NCBI RefSeq assembly: GCF_030812195.1 | Contig: NZ_JAUSSF010000002.1 | Coordinates: forward strand, 744,001-808,000 | Direction: 5' to 3' | Source of the DNA: Chryseobacterium lathyri | Lineage (GTDB): Bacteria; Bacteroidota; Bacteroidia; Flavobacteriales; Weeksellaceae | Length of the DNA stretch: 64,000 nucleotides | Shown here: one piece after another, positions 51,212 through 60,307 of the stretch | How positions within the stretch are numbered: the stretch's first letter is position 1 | Layout: each line of letters begins with the position of its first letter | Notes under the pieces: model-generated | Database searches by the model: none | The model's input: the letters and a program-made list of their open reading frames with translations, nothing else | Told to the model about the DNA's origin: nothing | Made by a program: the position numbers and the translations under genes

Positions 51212-53203
51212 TTAATTCTGCAGAGACAAATAAATTCTCTGGTTTTTGCTGATTATGGTGCCTTCCAGCGGGAACTGTTCTTTAATTCGTCCAACTCCTT
51301 TATAATCCACTCTGTATCCTAAATTTTCCAGTTGTGGAATGATGTTTTTGCCTATCAGTCCAACTACGCTTGGCATTTGTTTGTTGTTTACGGCTATTTT
51401 TACATTAGGTTCAACCATTTTATTCAGGTTTACCTTTCTGTCTACAAGCATTTCTTTTTCAATATTCTGAGGTGTCTTCAGGAATGTTTTTCCTGCAATT
51501 TCTTTAAATACTGGTGCTGAAACGGCACCTCCGTAAAAGCCTATTGCCGTATTAGGCTCACTGATCATCACATAACATGTATATTTTGGATTATCAGCGG
51601 GATAAAAGCCGGCAAAAGAAGCTCTGTACTTCATGGGGCCAGGAAGCCAGTATTCAAATCTTGCGGTTCCTGTTTTTCCTGCCATTTTCAGGTTCGGGGT
51701 GAAGATGCTTCGTCCTGTTCCCTTTTCTACAGCTTTCGTCAATGCACTGGTCATCATTTTGATCGCTTTTTCTGATGCCATTTTGTTGACCATTACTTCA
51801 GGTTTTGCGCTGTACACTACTTTTCCTTCTTTCATGATTTTATCGATGAATAGAGGCTTAAGCATTTTACCGCCGTTAGCAACCCCGTTATAGAAGGTTG
51901 TTAGCTGTAACAGGTTGATATTTGATGAGTATCCATAAGAAATAGAAGCCAGTGTTGCTGCATTCCATCTCTTGTGTTCAGGAGTCAGAATCTTTGGTTT
52001 TGTGATTCCTGGAAGCTCAATGTCCATTTTATCGAACAATTTCCATCTTTTCAGGTGATCAAGGAAGATTTGTGGTTTTTCTGCATAATATTTTGTAATT
52101 AATTTTGCAGTCCCCACATTGCTTGATTTTGCTAAAACATCACTGATGTCGTAAGTTCCTCCACCGTGGCCGTCAGAAATTCTCTGCTTTGCGTAGGTCC
52201 AAACTCCGTTACCAACATCTACTGTTGTATTTTCATCAATGAAACCATCATCCATCGCTGCCAACAGAGAAATGGTCTTAAAAGTAGAGCCAGGCTCGAT
52301 ATTATCTTTTAAGGCATAGTTGTAGGAATCTTCGTATTCTCCAGACTCTGTTCTTCTCAGGTTCACGAGAGCACGTACCTTTCCGGTTTGTGTTTCCATA
52401 ACAATCACTGTTCCGTGTTTAGCTTCATAAGTGATCAGTTGCTTCTGTAAAGCAGAGTGTGCAATGTCCTGAATTCTAAGGTCTAAGGTGGTGTAAACAT
52501 CTTCACCATCTACGGGTTCTTTTACTTTCCAGTAATCAATTGGCTTCCATTGTGATGAATTGATTCTTTGCTCTAATCTTTTTCCGTCGGTTCCTGTAAG
52601 GTATTTTGAAAAAGCACCTTCCAGTCCGGCTTTCACTTCTCCATTATCCATACCAATAGTTCCGGACCCTATCTCTGAAGTGGCAAGCTCACGCTTATAA
52701 TTTCTGTCTACGATAAAGCCTCCTTTATTTTTACCTTTTTTAAAGATCGGAAAGTTTCTGATCCTGTCGTATTGGTCAAAATCAAGGCCCTTAACTAGTG
52801 TATAGTACTGGTTTTTCTTCTTTTTCTGTTCGTCAAACTTCTTTCTGAATTCTCCTCTGGGCTTTCCGAACATTTTGCTTAAAGAATCCGTTAACGCACC
52901 AATATTGTTGCTATAGATCGTATCTTTCATGGTTTTGAAATCAAGATAGATGTCATAGCGCATCACGGTGGTAGCCAGAATAGATCCGTCCGAAGCAAAG
53001 AGGTTTCCGCGGGCAGCCTTGAGAGTGGCTTCGCGATAGTTTTTATTAATGTAATCGTCTTTAATTTCCTGAACATTAGTGTTTTGCAAGATTACAATCC
53101 TTGCAAGAAACATCACAAATACGCACAGAACTCCCACAGCGAAGAGGTAGCCCCACCTTAACGTTTTTTTACGTTTGTTATCGTATTCATTTTGTTTTTG
53201 CAT
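51212..53203 (-). CDS. ftsI: Septal peptidoglycan transpeptidase FtsI (PBP3 class)
   Basis: 663 residues. One N-terminal membrane helix (about 17-39), a dimerisation domain (ARGNLFASDGSILAT), and the transpeptidase domain with SxxK in EPGSTFKTISLLAA, SxN in KSSNVGTAKL and KTG in MAGKTGTARFEYW. A C-terminal PASTA domain (MPSVVGLIGKNIIPQLENLG) completes it, which is usual in Bacteroidetes but absent in E. coli PBP3. It crosslinks septal wall made by FtsW. Its start overlaps the ftsL-like gene by 17 bp. Confidence 0.96.
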   Translation of the reverse strand: MQKQNEYDNKRKKTLRWGYLFAVGVLCVFVMFLARIVILQNTNVQEIKDDYINKNYREATLKAARGNLFASDGSILATTVMRYDIYLDFKTMKDTIYSNNIGALTDSLSKMFGKPRGEFRKKFDEQKKKKNQYYTLVKGLDFDQYDRIRNFPIFKKGKNKGGFIVDRNYKRELATSEIGSGTIGMDNGEVKAGLEGAFSKYLTGTDGKRLEQRINSSQWKPIDYWKVKEPVDGEDVYTTLDLRIQDIAHSALQKQLITYEAKHGTVIVMETQTGKVRALVNLRRTESGEYEDSYNYALKDNIEPGSTFKTISLLAAMDDGFIDENTTVDVGNGVWTYAKQRISDGHGGGTYDISDVLAKSSNVGTAKLITKYYAEKPQIFLDHLKRWKLFDKMDIELPGITKPKILTPEHKRWNAATLASISYGYSSNINLLQLTTFYNGVANGGKMLKPLFIDKIMKEGKVVYSAKPEVMVNKMASEKAIKMMTSALTKAVEKGTGRSIFTPNLKMAGKTGTARFEYWLPGPMKYRASFAGFYPADNPKYTCYVMISEPNTAIGFYGGAVSAPVFKEIAGKTFLKTPQNIEKEMLVDRKVNLNKMVEPNVKIAVNNKQMPSVVGLIGKNIIPQLENLGYRVDYKGVGRIKEQFPLEGTIISKNQRIYLSLQN

Positions 53204-53552
53204 CTGTACTGTCCAGTTTTATTAGCAGTTTATGAGGATGGTTTTCCAAAGTCATCAATGAATCTTTTGCTACTTCCTTCCCCAGTTGGGATTCCATTTT
53301 TACTTTGATCAGCTTACTCTGAGCGTAAGCGTTTCTCGATTTATATTCTTCTGTTTCTTCTTTTAATGCATTGACGATTTTGATCTTCTTGTTGACGAGG
53401 TGATTGCTATAAATCATCGCCATCATGAGAACGAACAACAGTAAAAAATACTTGTAATGAGTTTTGATCTCATCACGGTTCAGAAAATTTCCTTTTATAA
53501 TATCTATAAAAGTGAGTTTTTTCTGAGGGCGGTTTGTTGTTCTTTTTGCCAA
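53187..53552 (-). CDS. FtsL-like cell division protein
   Basis: 121 residues with a basic cytoplasmic head (MAKRTTNRPQKKLTF), one membrane helix (about 35-53, YFLLLFVLMMAMIYSNHLV) and a periplasmic coiled-coil (KIVNALKEETEEYKSRNAY). This is the layout and position of FtsL, between rsmH and ftsI, although sequence conservation in this family is low. FtsL would link FtsQ to FtsW/FtsI through its coiled coil. The 17-bp overlap with ftsI implies coupled translation. Confidence 0.85.
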   Translation of the reverse strand: MAKRTTNRPQKKLTFIDIIKGNFLNRDEIKTHYKYFLLLFVLMMAMIYSNHLVNKKIKIVNALKEETEEYKSRNAYAQSKLIKVKMESQLGKEVAKDSLMTLENHPHKLLIKLDSTDAKTK

Positions 53553-53644
53553 AATCTTTTTATCTCAATTTGCTTTGCAGTGAATTCACTTTGTTTGTCA
53601 ATGGTCAATTTTATGAAATTCAAATTCATAATCGCTCATTCACC

Positions 53645-54538
53645 TTACACCTTAATTCCGGTTCTCATTTTTGCGCTTCTTGCTCTTGAGTTTTCCTCAA
53701 TCTCCTTATCATCGGGAATGATCGCTTTACTCTTTAGCAATTCAAAGACCTTTTTATAGTTTCCGTAGATATCTCTCTGCTGTTCTCCTTCAAACATTCC
53801 ATTTTTCAGGAATCTTTTTACCAGACGGTCTTCTAATGAATGGTAAGAAATCACAACAAGTCTTCCTCCGGGTTTTAAAATGTTCAGAGACTGAACAAGC
53901 ATTTCTTTTAGCGCCTCAAGTTCCTGGTTAACTTCTATTCTTATTGCCTGGAAAAGCTGAGCATAGAACTTATTCACCTTATGGGGCGGGAGGTAGCTGA
54001 AAAGCTTTTTCAGATCTTCGGTCGTTGTAATGGTTTTTGTTTTTCTGTGATGAACAATATCTCTTGCCAGCTTTCTTGCTTCTCTCAATTCGCCGTAGTG
54101 ATAAAAAATATCGGCAAGTTCTGTCTCCTCATATTCATTGATCACCCTTTTGGCGTCAAGATTCTGCATAACGTTCATTCTCATATCCAGAGGGGCATTG
54201 TTTCTTGTAGAAAAACCTCTTTCCGCCTCATCAAACTGATGGGATGAAACACCGAGGTCTGCCAATACTCCGTCTACCTGGGAAACACCATACATCAGCA
54301 TGGAGTTTTCCAAAAACCTGAAATTCTGATTCACCAGCGTAAATCTGGGATCATCAATTGTATTTTTAAGAGCATCTAAATCCTGGTCGAAGCTGAAGAG
54401 TTTTCCCTTTTCTGAAAGTCTGTTCAAAATCTCTCTTGAGTGGCCTCCTCCTCCAAAAGTGCAGTCCACGTATATTCCGTCAGGATTCGTCACCAAATCA
54501 TCAACACTCTGCTTCAATAAAACGGGGTTGTGGTACAT
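53645..54538 (-). CDS. rsmH: 16S rRNA (cytosine-1402-N4)-methyltransferase RsmH
   Basis: 297 residues. MYHNPVLLKQSVDDL and the SAM loop DCTFGGGGHSREIL start the protein; DGVLADLGVSSHQFDEAERG, PLDMRM and the late VVISYHSLEDRLVKRF are family signatures. It methylates C1402 of 16S rRNA in the decoding centre. It follows mraZ by 42 bp, the standard start of dcw clusters. Confidence 0.97.
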   Translation of the reverse strand: MYHNPVLLKQSVDDLVTNPDGIYVDCTFGGGGHSREILNRLSEKGKLFSFDQDLDALKNTIDDPRFTLVNQNFRFLENSMLMYGVSQVDGVLADLGVSSHQFDEAERGFSTRNNAPLDMRMNVMQNLDAKRVINEYEETELADIFYHYGELREARKLARDIVHHRKTKTITTTEDLKKLFSYLPPHKVNKFYAQLFQAIRIEVNQELEALKEMLVQSLNILKPGGRLVVISYHSLEDRLVKRFLKNGMFEGEQQRDIYGNYKKVFELLKSKAIIPDDKEIEENSRARSAKMRTGIKV

Positions 54539-54580
54539 ACTTAATTGTGTTTTTCCCTTGCTTCTTATAACAAGTGTGGT

Positions 54581-55039
54581 TTATTCTTCATCGAAAGAGC
54601 CCATTACATCTTCGGCCAGGCTCGCAAAATCGGCTTCATTGGTAGAGATCACCTTTTCATAGGCTTCTTTATCCCAAATTTCAAAAAGCTCTCCTGCGCT
54701 GGTAATTACTGTATCTTTCTGAAGGTTTGCAAAATGAACCAGATCTTTTGAGATCTGAAGTCTTCCTGCATTGTCCAGCTCTACCGTTTTTACCCCTGCC
54801 GTAAACATTCGAATGAAATCAGCATTCTTTTTAATGAATCTGTTTAGCTTATTAATTTTGCCCATTAGCTTGTCCCATGCATTCATGGGATAAACTTCTA
54901 GGCACGGCTGGAACACAGATCGTTTGACTACAAACGCCTTATCGTCGAAGTTTTCCATCTGTTTGATCAGGGAGGAGGGAACTTTTAACCGGCCTTTGTC
55001 GTCAATTTTACACTCATATGTTCCAATGAAACTTTTCAT
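54581..55039 (-). CDS. mraZ: Transcriptional regulator MraZ
   Basis: 152 residues with two AbrB-like SpoVT/MraZ units: ECKIDDKGRLKVPSSL near the start and TVELDNAGRLQISKDL in the second half. MraZ binds spaced TGGGA repeats upstream of its own gene and modulates the dcw operon. Such repeats are seen at 55063-55087. I start at the Met at 55039; thirteen more upstream residues are open, but they would overlap the -7 box and are not family-like. It is the first gene of the operon. Confidence 0.95.
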   Translation of the reverse strand: MKSFIGTYECKIDDKGRLKVPSSLIKQMENFDDKAFVVKRSVFQPCLEVYPMNAWDKLMGKINKLNRFIKKNADFIRMFTAGVKTVELDNAGRLQISKDLVHFANLQKDTVITSAGELFEIWDKEAYEKVISTNEADFASLAEDVMGSFDEE

Positions 55040-55045
55040 TTGGGA

Positions 55046-55053
55046 CAAATTTA
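55046..55053 (-). promoter_or_regulatory. -7 promoter box of the dcw operon, leaderless layout
   Basis: TAAATTTG on the minus strand, only six bases before the mraZ ATG. Transcription would start close to the start codon. The -33 region overlaps the MraZ boxes. Confidence 0.55.
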
Positions 55054-55062
55054 TATAATAAT

Positions 55063-55087
55063 TTCCAAAATTTCCCACTTTTTCCCA
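55063..55087 (-). promoter_or_regulatory. MraZ-box operator
   Basis: On the minus strand TGGGA-N5-TGGGA-N5-TGGAA (55087-55083, 55077-55073, 55067-55063) is the known MraZ target, direct repeats with a 10-bp period. The third copy is degenerate. The array covers the -33 region of the mraZ promoter, suggesting autoregulation. Confidence 0.85.
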
Positions 55088-55281
55088 CTTTTTGACTTAA
55101 TGTTAATAAGTTTTATTAAAGATTCAATTTGAAAGAGATAAGTGGTTGATATATCGTTCGTTGTAAAAGTTGTTATTTGAGCCATAATAAAGGGGTTCTG
55201 AAAAAAATAAAGAAAAAGGAGGATATTATATTATTTTTACTTTAAATTAGGGTAATCAAAATTTTTTTGAGGTTTAATTTG

Positions 55282-55289
55282 TATTTTTG
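55282..55289 (+). promoter_or_regulatory. -7 promoter box of the hydrolase gene
   Basis: TATTTTTG, 22 bases before the ATG at 55312. The rest of the gap 55088-55281 shows only AT-rich sequence. Confidence 0.5.
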
Positions 55290-55311
55290 CAGAGCTTTAT
55301 TAAGGCATTTT

Positions 55312-56073
55312 ATGATATTTAGTACAAAAAAAGAAAAGAAATATACTTTTGTAGAGGCGGGAGAGGGACATCCATTGGTGCTGTTGCACGGTTTAATGGG
55401 TGGTTTGAGTAATTTCGATAAGATGGTAGATTTTTTTTCTGAAAAGGGATTCAAGGTATATGTTCCCCAGTTACCTATCTACGATCTGCCGGTACTCAAT
55501 ACTAATCTTACTACTCTTGCCAAATATATTATCAAGTTTATAGAAAGTCATATTTCCGAACCTGTTACGATTGTAGGAAACTCAATGGGAGGGCATGTAG
55601 GATTGATTATGACCCTGGCAAGACCGGATCTGGTAAAGAATCTTGTATTGACAGGAAGTTCCGGATTGTACGAAAGAACTTTCGGGGACAGTTTCCCAAG
55701 AAAAAACGACCGTTCCTATATAAGGAAAAAAACGGAAGAGGTTTTCTATGACCCGGCTATTGCCACAGAAGATCTTGTAGACGAGGTTTTTTCTGTAGTA
55801 AATGACAGAATGAAAGGAATTAAAACGGTAATGCTTGCTAGAAGTGCTATCAAACACAATATGCTGAACGACCTTCCTAAGATTCTGACTCCAACATGTC
55901 TGATCTGGGGAAGACAGGATAATGTAACGCCTCCTGAAGTGGCTGAAGATATGCATAAGTTTATCCCAAATTCAGATCTGTTCTGGATCGAGGAATGCGG
56001 ACATGCAGCGATGATGGAGAAGCCGGACGAATTCAATGAAATTCTCTACAGCTGGTTAAAAGACAAAGTTTAA
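55312..56073 (+). CDS. Alpha/beta hydrolase
   Basis: 253 residues of the alpha/beta hydrolase fold. The oxyanion HG motif is LVLLHGLMGGLSNFD, the nucleophile Ser lies in IVGNSMGGHVGL, the acid Asp in LIWGRQDNVTPPE and the His in EECGHAAMMEKPDEF. The substrate is unknown; esterase or C-C hydrolase (MhpC-like) activities are common in this branch. I start at the ATG at 55312; 15 upstream residues are open but overlap the promoter box. It ends with a strong terminator. Confidence 0.9.
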   Translation: MIFSTKKEKKYTFVEAGEGHPLVLLHGLMGGLSNFDKMVDFFSEKGFKVYVPQLPIYDLPVLNTNLTTLAKYIIKFIESHISEPVTIVGNSMGGHVGLIMTLARPDLVKNLVLTGSSGLYERTFGDSFPRKNDRSYIRKKTEEVFYDPAIATEDLVDEVFSVVNDRMKGIKTVMLARSAIKHNMLNDLPKILTPTCLIWGRQDNVTPPEVAEDMHKFIPNSDLFWIEECGHAAMMEKPDEFNEILYSWLKDKV

Positions 56074-56080
56074 AACAAAT

Positions 56081-56121
56081 AAAAATAAACCATTAAGAGC
56101 TTTTCTTAATGGTTTATTTTT
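56081..56121 (+). terminator. Terminator after the hydrolase gene
   Basis: Seventeen-base perfect arms (AAAAATAAACCATTAAG and its complement) around AGCTTTT, ending in a T-run. Confidence 0.93.
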
Positions 56122-56139
56122 CTAAAAAATATTCAAAAA

Positions 56140-56763
56140 ATGGTTATTAAAACAGCAAATTTTGTAAAGAGTAGCGGAAAATGGCAGGAATGCCCTGAAC
56201 CTACGATGCCTGAGTATGCTTTTATCGGAAGGTCTAATGTTGGAAAATCTTCATTAATCAATGCAATAATGAATCATAAGGATTTGGCAAAGACTTCCGG
56301 AACTCCAGGGAAAACCCAGCTGATCAATCATTTTTTAGTGAATGAAGATTGGTATCTGACGGATTTGCCAGGCTATGGCTATGCAAAAGTTTCAAAATCT
56401 ATAAGAAAGGATTTTGAGAAGCTGATCACCAACTATATCTTAAATAGAAGAAATCTGGTGAATCTTTTTGTTCTGGTAGATTCAAGACATACTCCGCAAA
56501 AGATTGATCTGGAATTTATCCAGTGGTGTGGGGAAAGCGGGGTTCCTTTTTCGATTGTCTTCACAAAAGTAGATAAGCTGAAACCTAATGTAGCCATACA
56601 AAATGTAGAAAACTATAAGAATGAACTGCATAAAACATGGGAAGATCTGCCTGAGCTGTATGTGACTTCCGCGGAAAAGAAAACCGGAGGGGACGAAATC
56701 CTGAATTTCATTCAGAAAACAAACGAATTTTTGAAAAATAATAATGTAAGTTTTGATGAGTAA
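56140..56763 (+). CDS. engB: Ribosome biogenesis GTP-binding protein EngB (YsxC/YihA)
   Basis: 207 residues, a small TRAFAC GTPase. G1 is FIGRSNVGKSSLINA, G2 lies in KTSGTPGKTQLIN, G3 is DLPGYGYAKVS and G4 TKVDKL. EngB assists assembly of the large ribosomal subunit. The ElaA-like gene starts inside its last codons (ATG 56756, stop ending 56763), so the pair is co-translated. Confidence 0.96.
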   Translation: MVIKTANFVKSSGKWQECPEPTMPEYAFIGRSNVGKSSLINAIMNHKDLAKTSGTPGKTQLINHFLVNEDWYLTDLPGYGYAKVSKSIRKDFEKLITNYILNRRNLVNLFVLVDSRHTPQKIDLEFIQWCGESGVPFSIVFTKVDKLKPNVAIQNVENYKNELHKTWEDLPELYVTSAEKKTGGDEILNFIQKTNEFLKNNNVSFDE

Positions 56764-57205
56764 TATAATTTGGAGAATTAAAACCTTCGATGAATTTACA
56801 GTTCCTGAACTGTATGCGATCTTAAAAGCCCGTATTGATGTTTTTGTGATTGAACAGAACTGTCCTTATCCTGATTTGGATAATTATGACCAAAACGGAA
56901 TTCATATTTGGGCTAAGGAAGAAGGGCAGATTCTTGCTTATTGCCGTGTATTTGATAAAGGAATCAAGTTTGATGAAACATCATTCGGCAGGGTTCTTAC
57001 AACGGAACATGCTAGAGGGAAAAATCTGGGTCGACAGCTGATCAGGTATGCTGTAGAAACCATAGAAAACCGTTTCCATACTTCAGAGATCAAGATCTCA
57101 GCACAGGATTATCTACTAAGATTTTACTCAGAATTCGGATTTATAGATACCGGGAAAAAATACCTGGAAGACGATATTCCGCATACGGAAATGATAAGAA
57201 AATAA
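56756..57205 (+). CDS. ElaA-like GNAT acetyltransferase
   Basis: 149 residues. ELYAILKARIDVFVIEQNCPY and DLDNYDQNGIHIWA are the ElaA hallmark; the acetyl-CoA loop follows as GRVLTTEHARGKNLGRQLIRYA, and the end is FYSEFGFIDTGKKYLEDDIPHTEM. ElaA proteins are GNATs with unsettled substrates. The start ATG lies 8 bases inside engB. A convergent terminator follows. Confidence 0.93.
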   Translation: MSNIIWRIKTFDEFTVPELYAILKARIDVFVIEQNCPYPDLDNYDQNGIHIWAKEEGQILAYCRVFDKGIKFDETSFGRVLTTEHARGKNLGRQLIRYAVETIENRFHTSEIKISAQDYLLRFYSEFGFIDTGKKYLEDDIPHTEMIRK

Positions 57206-57233
57206 AAAAGCGAAGAGAGATCTTCGCTTTTTT
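57204..57233. terminator. Bidirectional terminator
   Basis: Thirteen-base perfect arms (AAAAAAGCGAAGA and TCTTCGCTTTTTT) with loop GAGA. It separates the ElaA-like gene from the ten-gene minus-strand operon. Confidence 0.94.
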
Positions 57234-57252
57234 GATATATGATGAGTGTTTT

Positions 57253-58125
57253 TTAATTTTTGCCTGTGATGGCTTTTACAATAATAGGTTCCAAATTAGA
57301 TGGTAAATCAGCTGATTTTATCTGATATTTCTTGATTTTCATTTCTTTAAACCAATTTTCCCAGTATTCTTTGATAACGGCTTCTTCAAATGGGTTCCCT
57401 TTTTCAGGGTTAACCCCGAGCACGATGACTTCCAGGTTATTTAAGTTATCATTGGCTTTCACGAAACCAAAATTGTTTTTCTCAAAAGCTGTTTTAAAAT
57501 TTGATGTTGTTAAATTGTTGGATTTAACAAGTTTTGAGGTTAAATAAGAAGTCTTTGTTTTTTCTGAAAACTTGGAATTTTCATGATACATGTATCCGTC
57601 TGTTAAGATAAATAAGATATTCCTGTGATCTTCTTTTATACAATAATCATTGACCTTATTTTTAAAAAATTCCCAAATATCAGATCCTACATAATTGCCG
57701 TCTTTAATGGCAGACTGATAGATGTTAGAAGGCAATGTGGCATATTTTTTTTCAACGGTATTGAAATAGGCTTTATTGGTGTTTTGGTCGAAAGAAATCT
57801 TAAGCTCTTTTGTAAAGTCATTGATTTTGGGATTGGAGGGTTCGGGATTAAAGAAGACCTGCATCTGATCATTATATGTAATGATTCTTTTTGTTTTGAT
57901 ATGATTCAGAAATCCTTTTTCGATCGCTTTAATGTATTCTATATCCCTCTGGAAATACTCCATTGTGGGGTTGGGATTTGTTTTGGGGTCGATCCGGTCG
58001 GATAAATCGATCAGAATGCTAACGTTGATATCGTTGGAATCAACTTTGTCACCTGGGGGATCTTCAGCTTTCTTACAACAGGAAACCAAAGATATAATGA
58101 GTAATAAATACAATATTTTTTTCAT
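57253..58125 (-). CDS. Lipoprotein with vWA-like domain
   Basis: 290 residues. The signal peptide ends at the lipobox LVSC (Cys16). The core resembles a von Willebrand A domain: the first strand VSILIDLSDRID has a MIDAS-like D-x-S-x-(D/R) with Asp40 and Ser42, and a later strand reads NILFILTDGYMYHE. In a vWA domain the third MIDAS ligand is this Asp. It would sit on the periplasmic or outer face of an envelope membrane and bind a partner through a metal. It is the last gene of the ten-gene operon, 25 bp after the coiled-coil membrane protein. Function unknown. Confidence 0.75.
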   Translation of the reverse strand: MKKILYLLLIISLVSCCKKAEDPPGDKVDSNDINVSILIDLSDRIDPKTNPNPTMEYFQRDIEYIKAIEKGFLNHIKTKRIITYNDQMQVFFNPEPSNPKINDFTKELKISFDQNTNKAYFNTVEKKYATLPSNIYQSAIKDGNYVGSDIWEFFKNKVNDYCIKEDHRNILFILTDGYMYHENSKFSEKTKTSYLTSKLVKSNNLTTSNFKTAFEKNNFGFVKANDNLNNLEVIVLGVNPEKGNPFEEAVIKEYWENWFKEMKIKKYQIKSADLPSNLEPIIVKAITGKN

Positions 58126-58150
58126 AGTAAATAGGTTATAATGCAGATAA

Positions 58151-59473
58151 CTAGACTAAATTTTGATTGTCAGAGCTGGCTCCTACATCATCCAGATTGG
58201 TGCTGTAGGTATCGATACAGCTGTCGATCATGGTTTGCTTTTCTGTTTTTGAAACAGCTATTTTTTCACCAATATATGTGATCCAGCCCTGAACATATTC
58301 CGAAGCATAGAGTTTGTAATCTTTGGTCGGAATAATTACTCCGTCAATGATGTTTTGAAGCTCTTCAATCCTTCCGCGTGTTTTTATAATGAGCTCTTTA
58401 GTCGTTCCGATATTTGCGAGAACTTCTTCAATTTCTTTTTTAAGGACATTAATTTTTTCCAGCAGGAAAAGCACATTTTTCTGTCTGATTTCCTGTTCGT
58501 TTTTAATTTTATCTTTCTCTCTGTGTTCCTTCATTACAAAATCGAAAACCAGCCCCCAGATAATGTACACAATGAATCCTGCGAAAATGATTCCCCAAAA
58601 CTGGTTTTTAGTGAAAGCGATGGTAAGATCGAATGGGGGAGATTCAAAGGTTTTGTTCAGCTCGTATAATTTAGACTCAATTTCGTATGCTAAAATAGCA
58701 TCAAAGATGAAAGTGACAATGAATAAAAGCCCCAGTTTGAGATAGTTGAGCCTGGTTTTGTTTTCTCCAAACATATGGATCAAAAAACCCAGCCCTAAGA
58801 AGACAGATGGGATCAGGGTGACAAAGGCGCCTTCTATTACTCCTTCATTCCAGGCTTTGCTGAACGCCTGCGCATCTAACACACTTTGAATCACCGTACT
58901 TTTTGCATCAAAACTTTTAAAAAATGCCGAATAAGAAGTCGATATATAAAATGTAAGCAGGTACAAACTGATGGGAATAAGCAGAAGAGCACCGATCCAG
59001 AATTTAGTGGAAGCTCCTTTTGTAGCTTTTACATTATATTTTTCCGGATTTCTGGGTAAATCGCTGATTTCTGTTTTTAAGGTTTCAATTTTATTCTGAT
59101 GATTCTCAATTTCAATATTCTTATTTTTTAACTGTTCTTCTTTGGTTTCCAGTGAAACGGTCAATGCTTTGATCTCTGTCTCTCGGTTTTTTTGTTCATT
59201 GACGTAAGCTTCTTTAAGTTTTTGCTGCTTTTCCACCATTTCTTTTTCCTCGTTCTGGAACTTTGAGTAGACGGCATCCAGGCAAATGAAAAGCGCTGTA
59301 TGATTTCCGTTATTTCTGGAGCTGTCCCTATAGCCGGACTCATGATACGTTCGTTTTCTGCTTTCCTCGGGAGATTCTGTATTGGGATCAATTTCCTGTT
59401 CGGGAGATTCTTCTTTTGGAGCTTCAATGGGAATTGATTTTAATTTGAATAAATTTTTAATATTGGTCGTCAT
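58151..59473 (-). CDS. Four-helix membrane protein with two coiled-coils
   Basis: 440 residues, not a family I recognise. A polar head (1-60, Glu/Ser/Pro-rich) is followed by a coiled-coil (about 72-138), a membrane helix (158-180), three more (215-235, 245-264, 291-314) and a second coiled-coil (315-375). The C-terminus is acidic and helical. The layout suggests a membrane scaffold with long cytoplasmic arms. Its neighbours are a TerB-like protein (6 bp) and a vWA-like lipoprotein, so it could connect cytoplasmic and envelope partners of the operon. Confidence 0.8.
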   Translation of the reverse strand: MTTNIKNLFKLKSIPIEAPKEESPEQEIDPNTESPEESRKRTYHESGYRDSSRNNGNHTALFICLDAVYSKFQNEEKEMVEKQQKLKEAYVNEQKNRETEIKALTVSLETKEEQLKNKNIEIENHQNKIETLKTEISDLPRNPEKYNVKATKGASTKFWIGALLLIPISLYLLTFYISTSYSAFFKSFDAKSTVIQSVLDAQAFSKAWNEGVIEGAFVTLIPSVFLGLGFLIHMFGENKTRLNYLKLGLLFIVTFIFDAILAYEIESKLYELNKTFESPPFDLTIAFTKNQFWGIIFAGFIVYIIWGLVFDFVMKEHREKDKIKNEQEIRQKNVLFLLEKINVLKKEIEEVLANIGTTKELIIKTRGRIEELQNIIDGVIIPTKDYKLYASEYVQGWITYIGEKIAVSKTEKQTMIDSCIDTYSTNLDDVGASSDNQNLV

Positions 59474-59479
59474 GATCAG

Positions 59480-59887
59480 TTAGTTTTTTAATTCGTATAA
59501 AATATCTGTTTTATTTTTTCCGGTTTTTACAGCGTTTATCAGATAATCGACAATCTCTTTTACGTTTTCTTCCAGAAATCCAAACATCAGAGCATATTTT
59601 TCCATTGCAGAATATTCGTTTGGAGAAACTACTCCATCTGCCCAGATCATTACTGTGAGATCATAGAGATAGTCTACTTTTTCTTCAATCGTCTGGGGAA
59701 CGAGCGATTTAAAATTGATGGGATTTAAAAGGATCTCGTCCAGATTTTTAGGTGAAATGCCCCTTTCTTCAGCGCATTTATAAAGCATTTTCAGTTCCAG
59801 GGCACTGAAATCATTATCACAGATGGCCATCTGGTACAGTCTTAAAAAGTGTGCTTTAAGATTTTCAGTAATTTGAATATTTTCCAT
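59480..59887 (-). CDS. TerB-like helical protein
   Basis: 135 residues from the Met at 59887. The helices LRLYQMAICDNDFSALELKM and IWADGVVSPNEYSAMEKYAL show the paired acidic motif (D-x-D/S-x-E) of TerB tellurite-resistance proteins, which bind metal ions. TerB proteins occur in stress and anti-phage Ter modules together with vWA proteins, and a vWA-like lipoprotein is encoded two genes on. The assignment to the TerB fold is moderate, based on motif spacing. Confidence 0.7.
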   Translation of the reverse strand: MENIQITENLKAHFLRLYQMAICDNDFSALELKMLYKCAEERGISPKNLDEILLNPINFKSLVPQTIEEKVDYLYDLTVMIWADGVVSPNEYSAMEKYALMFGFLEENVKEIVDYLINAVKTGKNKTDILYELKN

Positions 59888-59894
59888 GGTTGGA

Positions 59895-60296
59895 TTAGTT
59901 TTCTTTTGGTTTTTTAGGATTAATAATAATATCTCGGGCATGCGCCCTCGGTTGTGTAGGATACGTTGTAGCTTCTTCCGGATTTTCTATGATTTCTTCC
60001 TTTTTTTCTTCCGGTTTTTCAACAAAAGCAATGAGAAGAAAGAGGATTCCGGTTATGATATCCACAGGAATCCATACACTTTTTCTATAGAGATAAATTG
60101 GGAAGACAGGGTTGAAAAGGATAAGGATGAAGAGGAAGATCAGACTGAAATAATATTGCTTAAAACGGACTGCATTATACAAAACAAGTAAAGCTCCCAT
60201 GGAAATAAGAATTCTCAAAATAGTATAATATTCTATAGGAAGTCTGAAAATAGCTACGAAACAGCAGATCGCACATAGGGTAAGAAAAGGTTTCAT
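59895..60296 (-). CDS. Small membrane protein, DUF6804-like
   Basis: 133 residues. Four hydrophobic segments (about 5-20, 26-42, 49-66, 74-90) include FNPVFPIYLYRKSVWIPVDI, a motif seen in DUF6804-type proteins. A Glu/Pro-rich cytoplasmic tail of 40 residues follows. Function is unknown. It is packed 7 and 11 bp from its neighbours in the operon. Confidence 0.7.
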   Translation of the reverse strand: MKPFLTLCAICCFVAIFRLPIEYYTILRILISMGALLVLYNAVRFKQYYFSLIFLFILILFNPVFPIYLYRKSVWIPVDIITGILFLLIAFVEKPEEKKEEIIENPEEATTYPTQPRAHARDIIINPKKPKEN

Positions 60297-60307
60297 GGGA
60301 TAAAATT

